64,000 nt of DNA. It comes from Aquisphaera giovannonii (GTDB lineage Bacteria; Planctomycetota; Planctomycetia; Isosphaerales; Isosphaeraceae). Under the pieces are notes generated by a model. The model made no database searches, was not told the DNA's origin, and was given only the letters and a program-made list of their open reading frames with translations. Positions 47,190 to 57,231 of the stretch are shown here, piece by piece. The DNA lies in contig NZ_CP042997.1 of the NCBI RefSeq assembly GCF_008087625.1, forward strand, positions 8,680,001 through 8,744,000, written 5' to 3'. Numbering within the stretch: the stretch's first letter is position 1; the number at the start of each line of letters is the position of its first letter. A program made the translations under genes and the position numbers.

Positions 47190-48212
47190 ATGGCCAACGA
47201 CGACCCCTCGCTCGCCGACCGGATGATGGACGGATCCGCCACGGCTGCCCAGGAAGGCCTGGAGCGGCTCATCGGGCGCCTCGAGCACCTGGTCGTCGGC
47301 CAGCGCGGCCTCCTCGAGCGCCTGATCGTCGCCCTGCTGGCGGGCGGGCACGTCCTGATCGAGGGCGTCCCCGGCCTGGCCAAGACCCGCGCCGTCCGGA
47401 CCCTCGCCAGGGCCCTGGACCTCCCCTTCCGTCGCATCCAGTTCACGCCGGACCTGCTGCCGGCCGACCTCACGGGCACCCAGATCTACCGCCCCGCCAC
47501 CGGCACCTTCGACGTCCGCCCCGGCCCGATCGTCACCAGCGTCCTCCTCGCCGACGAGATCAACCGCGCGCCGGCCAAGGTGCAGAGCGCCCTGCTGGAG
47601 GCCATGCAGGAAGGGCAGATCACGGTCGGCGACGAGACCATCGTCCTGCCGGAGACCTTCTGGGTCCTCGCGACCCAGAACCCGATCGAGCACGAGGGGA
47701 CGTATCCGCTCCCCGAGGCCCAGCTCGATCGCTTCCTCATGAAGCTCGTCGTCAGCTACCCCGACCGGGCCGCCGAGCTCGCCATGCTCGAGCTGCCGGA
47801 CGTCGCCGAGGCGAGCCACGTCGAGTCCTGGAGCGGCGACGAGCCGGCGCTCTTCAGCCCGGCCCAGGTCCTGGCCTTCCGGAAGCGCACCGAGTCCGTC
47901 CGCGTCGCCCCCGCCATCAAGGAGTATGTCGTCGACCTCGTCCGGGCGACCCGCGACCCGGCCGCCTACGGGCTGGGCCTGGCCCCGCTGCTCGAGCTGG
48001 GCGCGAGCCCGAGGGCCACCATCGCCCTGATCCGCGCCGCGAGGGCGCACGCCTTCCTGTCATGCCGCGACTACGTGACCCCTCACGACGTCAAGACGCT
48101 CGCCCGGGACATCATGCGGCACCGGATCCTGGTCAGCTACGAGGCCGACGCCGAGGGCCTCTCCTCCGACGACATCCTGGGGCGGATCCTGGACCACATC
48201 CCGGTGCCCTGA
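47190..48212 (+). CDS. MoxR-family AAA ATPase
   Basis: A 340-residue AAA+ ATPase. Walker A is LIEGVPGLAKTRAVRTLARA, Walker B VLLADEINRAPAKVQSALLE, sensor 1 FWVLATQNPIEHEGTYPLPE, followed by the lid domain (VTPHDVKTLARDIMRHRIL). MoxR proteins act as chaperones that insert cofactors or assemble complexes, usually with a VWA-domain partner gene downstream. Here the next gene is convergent lgt, so the usual DUF58/VWA partner is absent; the FHA protein upstream is the only neighbour. Confidence 0.94.
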   Translation: MANDDPSLADRMMDGSATAAQEGLERLIGRLEHLVVGQRGLLERLIVALLAGGHVLIEGVPGLAKTRAVRTLARALDLPFRRIQFTPDLLPADLTGTQIYRPATGTFDVRPGPIVTSVLLADEINRAPAKVQSALLEAMQEGQITVGDETIVLPETFWVLATQNPIEHEGTYPLPEAQLDRFLMKLVVSYPDRAAELAMLELPDVAEASHVESWSGDEPALFSPAQVLAFRKRTESVRVAPAIKEYVVDLVRATRDPAAYGLGLAPLLELGASPRATIALIRAARAHAFLSCRDYVTPHDVKTLARDIMRHRILVSYEADAEGLSSDDILGRILDHIPVP

Positions 48213-48234
48213 GCCGTCCCGAGCCCGCCGCGCC

Positions 48235-49104
48235 TCAGCGGGCCGCGGCCGTCGCGACGGCCGGCTTCTCCAGCCCTTCACCCGCCGCCTCGTCGGCGTA
48301 ACGCCCGGGCGGGTAGCGCCGCAGCCAGGCCCAGTAGGCCAGGCCGCCGAGGAAGAGGAGGATGCTGATGTTCTGCGAGATCGTGAACCCGGCGAAGAAG
48401 TCCCCCTCGTCGCTCCGCAGGTACTCGATCAGGAAGCGGGTCACCGGGTACGCCAGCATGAGGAGCCCCAGCACCTCGCCGTCTCGGCGACGGACCGGGT
48501 AGTAGGCCGTCAGCAGCGCGAAGATCACCAGCCCGTCGAAGGCCGAATAGAGCTGCGTCGGGTGCAGCGGCAGCGACCACGCCGCATCCTCGGGGATCAG
48601 CTTCAGGGCGCGCTCGTACGACCAGGGCGGCGAGGGCTTCGGGAAGGAGACGGCCCACGGCAGGTTGCAGACGTCCCCGAAGCAGCATCCGTTGAGGAAG
48701 CAGCCGAGCCGGCCGAAGAGTGTCCCGACCATGATGGATGGCGACAGGGCGTCCAGATATGGTCGCATCGGGAAAGGATGCAACTTCCAATAGCCGAAGA
48801 AGGCGAGCACGCCGCCGATGATTCCGCCGTAATAGACGATGCCGCCCTTCCAGTACTTGACGACCTCCGCCAGGCTCTGGATCTCCGTGCCCCAGTACTG
48901 GACGCAATAGAAGAGGCGGGCCGCCACCAGGCCGATGAAGAAGACCCAGAAGGCCATGTCGAGGATGACGTCCGGGTTCAGCTTCTCCTTGCGCGCCCGC
49001 CAGGCGGCCAGCCAGGTGGAGCTCACGAAGGCGAGCACGAGCATCGCGCCGTATCCGAAGACGGGCCAGCCCAGGAACGGGATCGTGAACAGGACCTGTC
49101 GCAT
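48235..49104 (-). CDS. lgt: Prolipoprotein diacylglyceryl transferase
   Basis: A 289-residue membrane enzyme with about seven helices that transfers diacylglycerol to the lipobox cysteine of prelipoproteins. Signature segments are GGIVYYGGIIGGVLAFFGYW, the core GRLGCFLNGCCFGDVCNLPW, HPTQLYSAFDGL and RFLIEYLRSDEGDFF. The NGCCFG form of the core is common outside proteobacteria. It is the last gene of the leftward ferredoxin-like/panC/panD/lgt set. Confidence 0.94.
   Translation of the reverse strand: MRQVLFTIPFLGWPVFGYGAMLVLAFVSSTWLAAWRARKEKLNPDVILDMAFWVFFIGLVAARLFYCVQYWGTEIQSLAEVVKYWKGGIVYYGGIIGGVLAFFGYWKLHPFPMRPYLDALSPSIMVGTLFGRLGCFLNGCCFGDVCNLPWAVSFPKPSPPWSYERALKLIPEDAAWSLPLHPTQLYSAFDGLVIFALLTAYYPVRRRDGEVLGLLMLAYPVTRFLIEYLRSDEGDFFAGFTISQNISILLFLGGLAYWAWLRRYPPGRYADEAAGEGLEKPAVATAAAR
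48246..48263. terminator. 18-base perfect palindrome at the moxR/lgt junction
   Basis: A perfect 18-base palindrome, CGGCCGTCGCGACGGCCG, starting 34 bases after the moxR stop and lying in the last codons of lgt. It could end moxR transcription; no T-run is present. Confidence 0.32.
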
Positions 49105-49176
49105 CCCCTCGCCATCCTCCCGTGATGAGATGGGCCGACCATCCCGCCTCGCCGACCCCGCCGGGGGTCGGAACGC

Positions 49177-49593
49177 TCAGCCCGGCTCGGCCATCGAGAA
49201 GAAGCCCGGGGCGCACGCCTGGGAGATCGGCGGGTACTCCACCCGCTCGACGATCCGGTTGTCGTGGTCGAGGGCCACCACGCGCGGCTGATAGCCTTCG
49301 AGCTCGTCGGGCTCGAGCTCGGCGAAGGCCATGACGATGACCCGGTCGCCGACGGCGCCGAGGCGGGCCATCGCGCCGTTGAGCTCGATCGAGCCGGAGC
49401 CGCGCCGGCCGGGCAAAACATAGGTCTGTGCCCGGAGCCCCGTGGCCACGTTGCTCACGAGGATTGCCTCGTAAGGGAGCAGGCCCACGGCGTCCAGGAG
49501 GTCCGGGTCTATGGTGAGGCTGCCGTGGTAGTACAGGTCGCTCCGCGTCACCGTGGCGAGGTGGAGCTTGCTCTTCAGGACCGTGAGCCGCAT
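49177..49593 (-). CDS. panD: Aspartate 1-decarboxylase
   Basis: A 138-residue pyruvoyl enzyme that makes beta-alanine for pantothenate and CoA. The self-cleavage site is Gly-Ser in YYHGSLTID, the start MRLTVLKSKLHLATVT has the conserved lysine, and the core IELNGAMARLGAVGDRVIVM is typical. It follows panC by 13 bases and so is surely in the same transcript. The tail (about residues 118-138) is longer than in E. coli. Confidence 0.95.
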   Translation of the reverse strand: MRLTVLKSKLHLATVTRSDLYYHGSLTIDPDLLDAVGLLPYEAILVSNVATGLRAQTYVLPGRRGSGSIELNGAMARLGAVGDRVIVMAFAELEPDELEGYQPRVVALDHDNRIVERVEYPPISQACAPGFFSMAEPG

Positions 49594-49606
49594 GGGCGAA
49601 ACCGCC

Positions 49607-50497
49607 TCATTCCGCGAGGAGAAGGTTGTCGATCAGCCGGGTCGATCCGAACCGGGCCGCGACCAGCGCGACCGCGGGCCGCGCGGGATCGATGGTGACG
49701 AGGGGTTCGAGCGAATCGGCGTCGGCGACTTCGGCGTAATCGAGCCTGGCCAGCCGCTCCAATGATATCGCCTCGTCAAGAATCTGTCGAACCCGACCGG
49801 CGTCCCGCTCGCCCGCGAGCACGGCGGCCCGGGCGGACTGCAAGGCCCTATGCAGCACGGTCGCGGCGGCCCGCTCCTCCTCGTTCAGGTAGCGGTTGCG
49901 GCTGCTGAGCGCGAGCCCGTCCGCCTCGCGCACGGTGGCCTCCGCGACGACCTGCACGGGCACGTGCAGGTCATCGACCATCCGGCGTATCAGGACCTGC
50001 TGCTGGAAGTCCTTGCGGCCGAAGACGGCCAGGTCCGGTCGGACGATCTCGAACAGGGCCAGGACGACCGTCGCGACGCCGCGGAAGTGAGTCGGCCGCA
50101 CCGCCCCCTCCAGGACGTGGGAGAGCCCGGGGACCTCCACGAAGGTCGCCGCCTTGCCGCGCGGGTAGATGACCTCCTCGGTGGGCGTGAACACGATCGA
50201 GGCCCCCGCCCCCGCGGCGACCTCCAGGTCCCTTTCGAGCGTCCTGGGATACCTGGCGAGGTCCTCGGTCGGGCCGAACTGGGTCGGGTTCACGAAGATC
50301 GAGACGACGACGTGATCGGCCAGCTCCCGGCAACGCTCGATCAGGTGGGCGTGGCCCGCGTGCAGCGCCCCCATGGTGGGCACGAGCCCGACGCGTCCCC
50401 CGCCGGCCGCGGCCCGGGCGCGGGCCACGGCCTCGCGCACCCCCTCGACGGACGTCACGACCTCGAGCCCGCTCGAACCCTCCGCCATCGTCGTCAT
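49607..50497 (-). CDS. panC: Pantothenate synthetase
   Basis: A 296-residue ATP-dependent ligase joining pantoate and beta-alanine. The nucleotide-binding HxGH is in VPTMGALHAGHAHLIERC; other motifs are IFVNPTQFGPTEDLARYPRT, FGRKDFQQQVLIRRMV and the KMSKS-like LALSSRNRYLNEEE. Normal length. panD follows directly, making beta-alanine for this reaction. A second ATG three codons in is possible. Confidence 0.95.
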   Translation of the reverse strand: MTTMAEGSSGLEVVTSVEGVREAVARARAAAGGGRVGLVPTMGALHAGHAHLIERCRELADHVVVSIFVNPTQFGPTEDLARYPRTLERDLEVAAGAGASIVFTPTEEVIYPRGKAATFVEVPGLSHVLEGAVRPTHFRGVATVVLALFEIVRPDLAVFGRKDFQQQVLIRRMVDDLHVPVQVVAEATVREADGLALSSRNRYLNEEERAAATVLHRALQSARAAVLAGERDAGRVRQILDEAISLERLARLDYAEVADADSLEPLVTIDPARPAVALVAARFGSTRLIDNLLLAE

Positions 50498-50540
50498 CCT
50501 CGTCGCCCGATCCGCGTCGGGGCCGAAGCCGTCGCGCCTT

Positions 50541-50909
50541 TCACGACGACCCCGCCGGCCCCCGGCGATGCGGGCTCGCGGGATTGTTGAGGCACGTCTC
50601 GTCTATGGCAAGGTCCCCGACGATCTCGCCGCCCAGAATCGTCTCCTCCACGATCCGCGGCACGTCCCCGGGCGTCACCCGGCCGTACCAGATGCCTTGA
50701 GGATAGATGACCACCACCGGCCCGTGCTCGCACTGGTCGAGGCGCGAGGCATGATAGGCCCGCGTCCTCGCGGCCACGCCCCGCCTCTTCAGCTCGATCT
50801 TGAACGCATCCCTCAACCTCTGAAGGCCTTCGGGGTCGCAACAGCCCCGCTTGTGGCCCGGCTCCCCCACGTTCCCGCGAACGAAAAGATGGTGAGTGTA
50901 CGAGGCCAT
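50541..50909 (-). CDS. Thioredoxin-like [2Fe-2S] ferredoxin-type protein lacking two cluster cysteines
   Basis: A 122-residue protein with the fold and landmarks of thioredoxin-like ferredoxins: HHLFVRGNVGEPGHKRGCC, DQCEHGPVVVIYPQGIWYG, TPGDVPRIVEETILGGEIV. In the family the first ligand cysteine lies in an FVC motif and the third in GCLDQC; here these positions are R11 and R56. C23/C24 and C60 remain, and an extra cysteine lies near residue 106. Cluster binding is thus doubtful. It is 43 bases upstream of panC in the same direction. Confidence 0.85.
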   Translation of the reverse strand: MASYTHHLFVRGNVGEPGHKRGCCDPEGLQRLRDAFKIELKRRGVAARTRAYHASRLDQCEHGPVVVIYPQGIWYGRVTPGDVPRIVEETILGGEIVGDLAIDETCLNNPASPHRRGPAGSS

Positions 50910-51064
50910 AACGCGTCGTCGGTCCCATGAGGCCGGCTCGCCACGCCGAATGCCGAGGCCGGTCATTTCGCAGGGCTGAAAAATACCAGATCCACGCGGG
51001 GCCGGTCAGGCCTCTTGCCGCTTGGCCTGCTCGCGTCCCCCGCATCTCGCGTCGCGTGGCTCGC

Positions 51065-51094
51065 TTGCCAGGGTGGGCGGACTTCGAGTAGACT
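51065..51094 (+). promoter_or_regulatory. Candidate promoter for the lysine-rich protein gene
   Basis: TTGCCA (51065-51070), 18-base spacer, TAGACT (51089-51094), about 129 bases before the ATG. It is the only signal seen in the 313-base divergent gap 50910-51222. Confidence 0.32.
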
Positions 51095-51222
51095 CTCCCG
51101 ATCGTCTCGGGCCGCCCATCGCCAGCCAGCAGGCCGGCCGACGGGATCGGCCCGTGCTCTGCGCGCCTCTTCCCGCAGCAACGCGGCCCCTTTTCACACC
51201 GCCAAGGTCAGGATTCGTTCCG

Positions 51223-51621
51223 ATGTCCAGCAAAGACGCCGACAAGGGCAAAGACAAGCCGAAGGACAAGGATAAGGACAAGGCGAAGGCCCAGGGCGGC
51301 GCCCCCAAGGGCGATGCCAAGAAGGCCGACGCCAAGCCCAAGGAGAAGAAGGCCAAGGAGGGGGCCGAGGCCGCCGAGGCCAAGGTCGAGAAGGCCCCGG
51401 AGCCGCCGCGTGCGCCGGCCGACCCCCGCATGAAGTACATCAAGAAGTTCCACGGCAAGTTCCTGCCCCGCGGCCCGCTGCGCGACCGCCACAAGGACCT
51501 CATGACGAAGTGGAACTCCGGCGAGGAACACGGCGGAGTCACCGTCGAGCAGCTCAAGTCCCTCTTCGACGACTGGAAGGCGTCCCGCGAGAAGCCCTCC
51601 AAGAAGAAGGCCACCGTCTGA
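51223..51621 (+). CDS. Lysine-rich hypothetical protein
   Basis: A 132-residue basic protein. The first 60 residues are low complexity, dominated by Lys, Asp, Ala and Pro (DKPKDKDKDKAKAQ), histone-tail-like. The last 50 (RMKYIKKFHGKFLPRGPLRD, then RHKDLMTKWNSGEEHGGV, LKSLFDDWKASREK) look like a small folded domain. No family recognised; nucleic-acid binding is possible from composition only. ATG 51223 is chosen, since the upstream 67 codons lack the Lys bias. Confidence 0.65.
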   Translation: MSSKDADKGKDKPKDKDKDKAKAQGGAPKGDAKKADAKPKEKKAKEGAEAAEAKVEKAPEPPRAPADPRMKYIKKFHGKFLPRGPLRDRHKDLMTKWNSGEEHGGVTVEQLKSLFDDWKASREKPSKKKATV

Positions 51622-51847
51622 CCGGCGGCTCGAGCGTCACGATCGCCCGCATCCCTCGCCGTCGAGACGAGCGACGGCGATCGTGACCGCGGCCCCGTCG
51701 GCCGCGATCATCGTCCCGCCACACCTCTCGCCCCCGCCATGCGGCCCCGGCCACGTCCGAGCCGCCGCGATCCCCTCGCGGCCCCGCCCGGCTCCCTTTA
51801 TCATGGCAGGCCGTCCCCTGCTGAGGACCGCCCCCGGGAGGAAGCCC

Positions 51848-53541
<1,694 letters not shown>

Positions 53542-53545
<4 letters not shown>

Positions 53546-54540
53546 CCAGGACCGACGCGGCCAGGGCGGCCGACCTCGTCGTCCTCATCCCGATCTACAA
53601 CGACTGGGCTTCTTTCCGGCTGCTCGTCGGCCGCCTCGACGAGGCCCTGATGCGACGCCCGCATTCCGAGACCTGCCGCGTCATCGCCGTGGACGACGGC
53701 TCGACCGAGCCGCCCCCGTCGCCGTTCGAGCTGCCCGCCCTGCGACGCATCGAGGCCGTGGAGGTCCTCCGGCTCCGCCTGAACCTCGGCCATCAGCGGG
53801 CGATCGCCGTCGGCCTGTGCCAGGTCGAGGCACGCTGCCCGTGCCGGGCGGTCGTCCTCATGGACGGCGACGGCGAGGACTCGCCCGACGATGTCCCCCG
53901 GCTGCTGGACCGATGCGAGGCCGCCGGCGGCCGGAAGATCGTCTTCGCCGAGCGGGTGAAGCGGTCGGAAAGCCTGCTCTTCCGCGCGGGATACCTCGCC
54001 TACCGGCTGCTCCACCGGGCCCTGACCGGCATCCCCGTGCGGGTGGGCAACTTCAGCGTGATCCCGGCGCCGCTCCTGTCGAGCCTCGTCGTCTCGTCGG
54101 ACCTGTGGAACCATTACGCGGCCTCGGTCGTGAAGGCCCGGCTCCCCCACGACCTGCTGCCGACGCCCCGGGCGAAGCGGCTCGTCGGCCAGTCGCGGAT
54201 GGACCTGGTGGCGCTGGTGACGCACGGCCTGAGCGCGATGTCGGTCTTCGGCGACCGCGTCGGGGTCCGCCTGATCCTCGTCCTCGGCCTCCTGACGGCC
54301 CTGGCCGTCGTCGCTCTGGCGGCCACGGTGACGATCCGGCTGTCCACGTCGCTGGCGATCCCCGGCTGGGCGACCACGGCGTCCGGACTCCTGGTCGTCT
54401 TCCTGTCCCAGCTCATCCTTCTCATGACGGTCTTCGTGTTCGTCGCGCTCGGGGGCCGCGAGGGCTCGAGCTTCCTGCCGGCGCGGGATTACGCCTATTA
54501 CATCGCCGGCATCGACCGCATCTTCCCGCAACATGAGTGA
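53542..54540 (+). CDS. Family 2 glycosyltransferase, membrane-anchored
   Basis: A 332-residue GT-A fold glycosyltransferase: VVLIPIYNDWASFRLLV at the start, IAVDDGSTEPPPSP, the DxD-type metal site in VVLMDGDGEDSPDDV, and two C-terminal membrane helices (LILVLGLLTALAVVALAA; LVVFLSQLILLMTVFVFVAL) like dolichol-phosphate-mannose synthase or GtrB-type enzymes. It overlaps the peptidase gene by four bases and the next methyltransferase gene by eight, so the three are one unit. Confidence 0.92.
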
Positions 54541-55243
54541 ATACGACTACGCAGGCGAGGAGCTGGAGCTGTTCGCGGGGGCCGTCCGCTGGAAGGCCTA
54601 CTGCCGCGAGCGCCTGGCGCGGTTCATCAGGGGCGACGTCCTCGAGGTCGGCGCGGGGATCGGCGGCACGACGGCGGCCTACTGCGACGGGACCCAGGCG
54701 AGCTGGCTCTGCCTGGAGCCCGACGCCCGGATGGCCGCCGACCTCGCCGCGAAGGCCGCCGGCGGGGCATTCGCCATCCGGCCCGAGGTGATCGCGGGCA
54801 CGCTCGCGGAGCTGCCTCAGGATCGCCGGTTCGACTCCATCCTCTACATCGACGTCCTGGAGCACATCGAGGATGACCGCGGAGAGCTCGCCCGCGCGGC
54901 CGGCCACCTGCGCGAGGGCGGGCACCTCGTCGTCCTCTGCCCGGCCCACGACTTCCTGTTCACCCCGTTCGACCGCGCGATCGGCCATTTCCGCCGTTAC
55001 AACCGGAGGATGTTCCGCGCGATCGCTCCCCCCGGGCTGACGCTCGAGGTGCTCGACTACATGGACTCCGCCGGCATGCTCCTGTCCCTGGGGAACCGGT
55101 TGCTCCTGCGGAGCAGCATGCCGAGCTCCTCCCAGATCCGAATCTGGGACCGCGTCTTCGTCCCCGTCTCCCGGCGGCTCGACCCGGTCTTCGGGCGTCG
55201 CTTGGGCAAGTCTGTCGTCGCCGTCTGGTCCAGGCGGTCGTGA
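54533..55243 (+). CDS. SAM-dependent methyltransferase
   Basis: A 236-residue class I methyltransferase. SAM site VLEVGAGIGGTTAAYCDG, acidic loop LCLEPDARMAADLAAK, post-I FDSILYIDVLEHIEDDRGEL, and a conserved GHFRRYNRR segment common in methyltransferases encoded beside GT2 enzymes. It probably modifies the glycan or lipid-linked sugar made by the coupled GT2 protein; this is inference. Confidence 0.92.
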   Translation: MSEYDYAGEELELFAGAVRWKAYCRERLARFIRGDVLEVGAGIGGTTAAYCDGTQASWLCLEPDARMAADLAAKAAGGAFAIRPEVIAGTLAELPQDRRFDSILYIDVLEHIEDDRGELARAAGHLREGGHLVVLCPAHDFLFTPFDRAIGHFRRYNRRMFRAIAPPGLTLEVLDYMDSAGMLLSLGNRLLLRSSMPSSSQIRIWDRVFVPVSRRLDPVFGRRLGKSVVAVWSRRS

Positions 55244-55338
55244 GGGCCCTCCCGAAATGGTGGATCAGGGCCTTCCCGCGCGGTCTGGCGTCGGTATGCT
55301 AGCTTCCTCCCGACCTCGCACGCCCTGGAGGCTCGCCG

Positions 55339-57219
55339 ATGCGATTCACCCGGATCCTCCCGTTCTGTCTCCTCGCATTCGCCGGCCGGGCCGAGGCGCA
55401 GCCCGCCCAGAATGGGGATTGGCCTCGCGTCGGCAATGACCCCGGCTGCATGCGGTATTCGCCGCTGGACCAGATCAACCGCGAGAACGTCGCCCGGCTG
55501 AAGCCGGCCTGGACCTACCACACCGGTGAGATCGAATCGCGGGTCGGCAAGACGATCGAATGCACGCCGATCGTCGTCGAAGGGGTCCTGTACCTGACCA
55601 CCGGCTATCTCCGGGTCGTCGCGCTCGACGCCGCCACCGGGAAGGAGCTCTGGCAGTTCGATCCGCTGAGGGACCATCCGGCGGGCCGCCTCCTCGCCTC
55701 GGGGGGCGTGAATCGCGGCTGCGCCTACTGGTCCGACGGCAAGCCGGGCGGCGAGCGGCGGATCATCCACGGGTCGGCGGACGGGCGGCTCTTCTCACTG
55801 AACGCCCGCGACGGCAAGCTCGACCCGAAGTTCGGGGAGGGCGGGATCCGCGACCTCCGCAAGGAGCTCGACCCGAAGTACGCCGGGCTGAACTACGGCC
55901 CGACCTCGGCCCCGGCCGTCTGGAAGGATACGATCGTCCTGGGGCTCTCCAACGACGAGGGCCCAGGCCTCGCCGCCCCGGGGGACATCCGCGCCTTCGA
56001 CGTCCGGACCGGCGCCCAGCTATGGGAATTCCACACCGTGCCCCGGCCGGGCGAGTTCGGCGGCGAGACGTGGGCGACCGGCTCCTGGAAGGACCGCGGC
56101 GGGGCGAACGCCTGGGGCGGCATCAGCGTCGACGCGGACCGCGGCCTAGTCTTCGCCGGCACCGGCTCGGCCGCGTTCGACTTCTACGGCGGCGACCGCA
56201 TCGGCGACAACCTGTTCGCCAATTGCACCCTCGCGATCGACGCCCGGACGGGCCGCCGCGTCTGGCACTTCCAGACACTCCGTCACGACGTCTGGGACCA
56301 CGACCTGCCGACCTATCCGAACCTCGTGACGGTCCGGCACGGGGGCAAATCCGTCGACGCCGTCGCCCAGGTGACGAAGACCGGCTTCGTCTTCCTCTTC
56401 GACCGCGAGACCGGCAAGCCGCTGTTCGAGGTCAAGGACGTCCCCGTCCCCGCCTCCGACGTCCCCGGCGAGAAGGCCGCGGCGACCCAGCCGATCCCGG
56501 TGAAGCCGCCGCCGTTCGCCGCACAGGTGCTCGACGAGTCGAATGTCACCGACATCGGCCCGGCCAATCGCTCCTTCGTCCTGGAACGCCTGCGGCAGTA
56601 CCGCCACGGCACGGCCTTCGAGCCCCCGAGCGCCCGGGGCAGCGTCGTGATCCCCGGCTTCCACGGCGGGGCGAACTGGTCCGGCGCCTCGTTCGACCCC
56701 GCGACGGGCCGGCTCTACGTCAACTCGAACAACGTCCCGAACGTCATCATCCTGGCCGGCACGAAGCCCGAAGAAAAGGCAAGGCTCGGCCCCTATCGCC
56801 ACACCGGCTACGTCCAGTTCCTCGACCAGGAGGGCTATCCCGCGATCAAGCCCCCCTGGGGCGTCCTGTCCGCGATCGACCTCAACGCGGGCGAGATCGC
56901 CTGGCAGGTCCCGCTCGGGGAGATCCCCGCCTTGACCGCCCGGGGCATCCCCCGGACAGGCACCGAAACCTTCGGCGGCACGATCGTCACGGCGGGCGGC
57001 CTCGTCTTCATCGCCGGCACGAAGGACGAGAAGTTCCACGCCTTCGACAAGGCCACGGGCCAACTGCTCTGGGAGCACCCGCTGCCCGCCGGCGGGTACG
57101 CCACGCCGTGCACCTACCAGGTCGGCGGCCGGCAGTACGTCGTCATCGCCGCCGGCGGCGCCGGCAAGCTCCGCACCCGGGCCGGCGATGCCTTCGTGGC
57201 TTTCCGGCTGCCGGACTGA
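55339..57219 (+). CDS. Quinoprotein (PQQ) dehydrogenase, eight-bladed propeller, secreted
   Basis: A 626-residue protein with signal peptide (ILPFCLLAFAGRAEA). Typical of membrane-type glucose / alcohol dehydrogenases: RYSPLDQINRENVARLKPAW, DAATGKELWQFDPL, NRGCAYWSDGKPGGERRIIH, LRHDVWDHDLPTYPNLVTV, TKTGFVFLFDRETGKPLFEV, GGTIVTAGGLVFIAGTKDEK and YQVGGRQYVVIAAGGAGKL. No cytochrome c or membrane domain is attached. Substrate not evident. It is convergent with the next gene. Confidence 0.93.
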   Translation: MRFTRILPFCLLAFAGRAEAQPAQNGDWPRVGNDPGCMRYSPLDQINRENVARLKPAWTYHTGEIESRVGKTIECTPIVVEGVLYLTTGYLRVVALDAATGKELWQFDPLRDHPAGRLLASGGVNRGCAYWSDGKPGGERRIIHGSADGRLFSLNARDGKLDPKFGEGGIRDLRKELDPKYAGLNYGPTSAPAVWKDTIVLGLSNDEGPGLAAPGDIRAFDVRTGAQLWEFHTVPRPGEFGGETWATGSWKDRGGANAWGGISVDADRGLVFAGTGSAAFDFYGGDRIGDNLFANCTLAIDARTGRRVWHFQTLRHDVWDHDLPTYPNLVTVRHGGKSVDAVAQVTKTGFVFLFDRETGKPLFEVKDVPVPASDVPGEKAAATQPIPVKPPPFAAQVLDESNVTDIGPANRSFVLERLRQYRHGTAFEPPSARGSVVIPGFHGGANWSGASFDPATGRLYVNSNNVPNVIILAGTKPEEKARLGPYRHTGYVQFLDQEGYPAIKPPWGVLSAIDLNAGEIAWQVPLGEIPALTARGIPRTGTETFGGTIVTAGGLVFIAGTKDEKFHAFDKATGQLLWEHPLPAGGYATPCTYQVGGRQYVVIAAGGAGKLRTRAGDAFVAFRLPD

Positions 57220-57231
57220 TCATCCCGCGGA

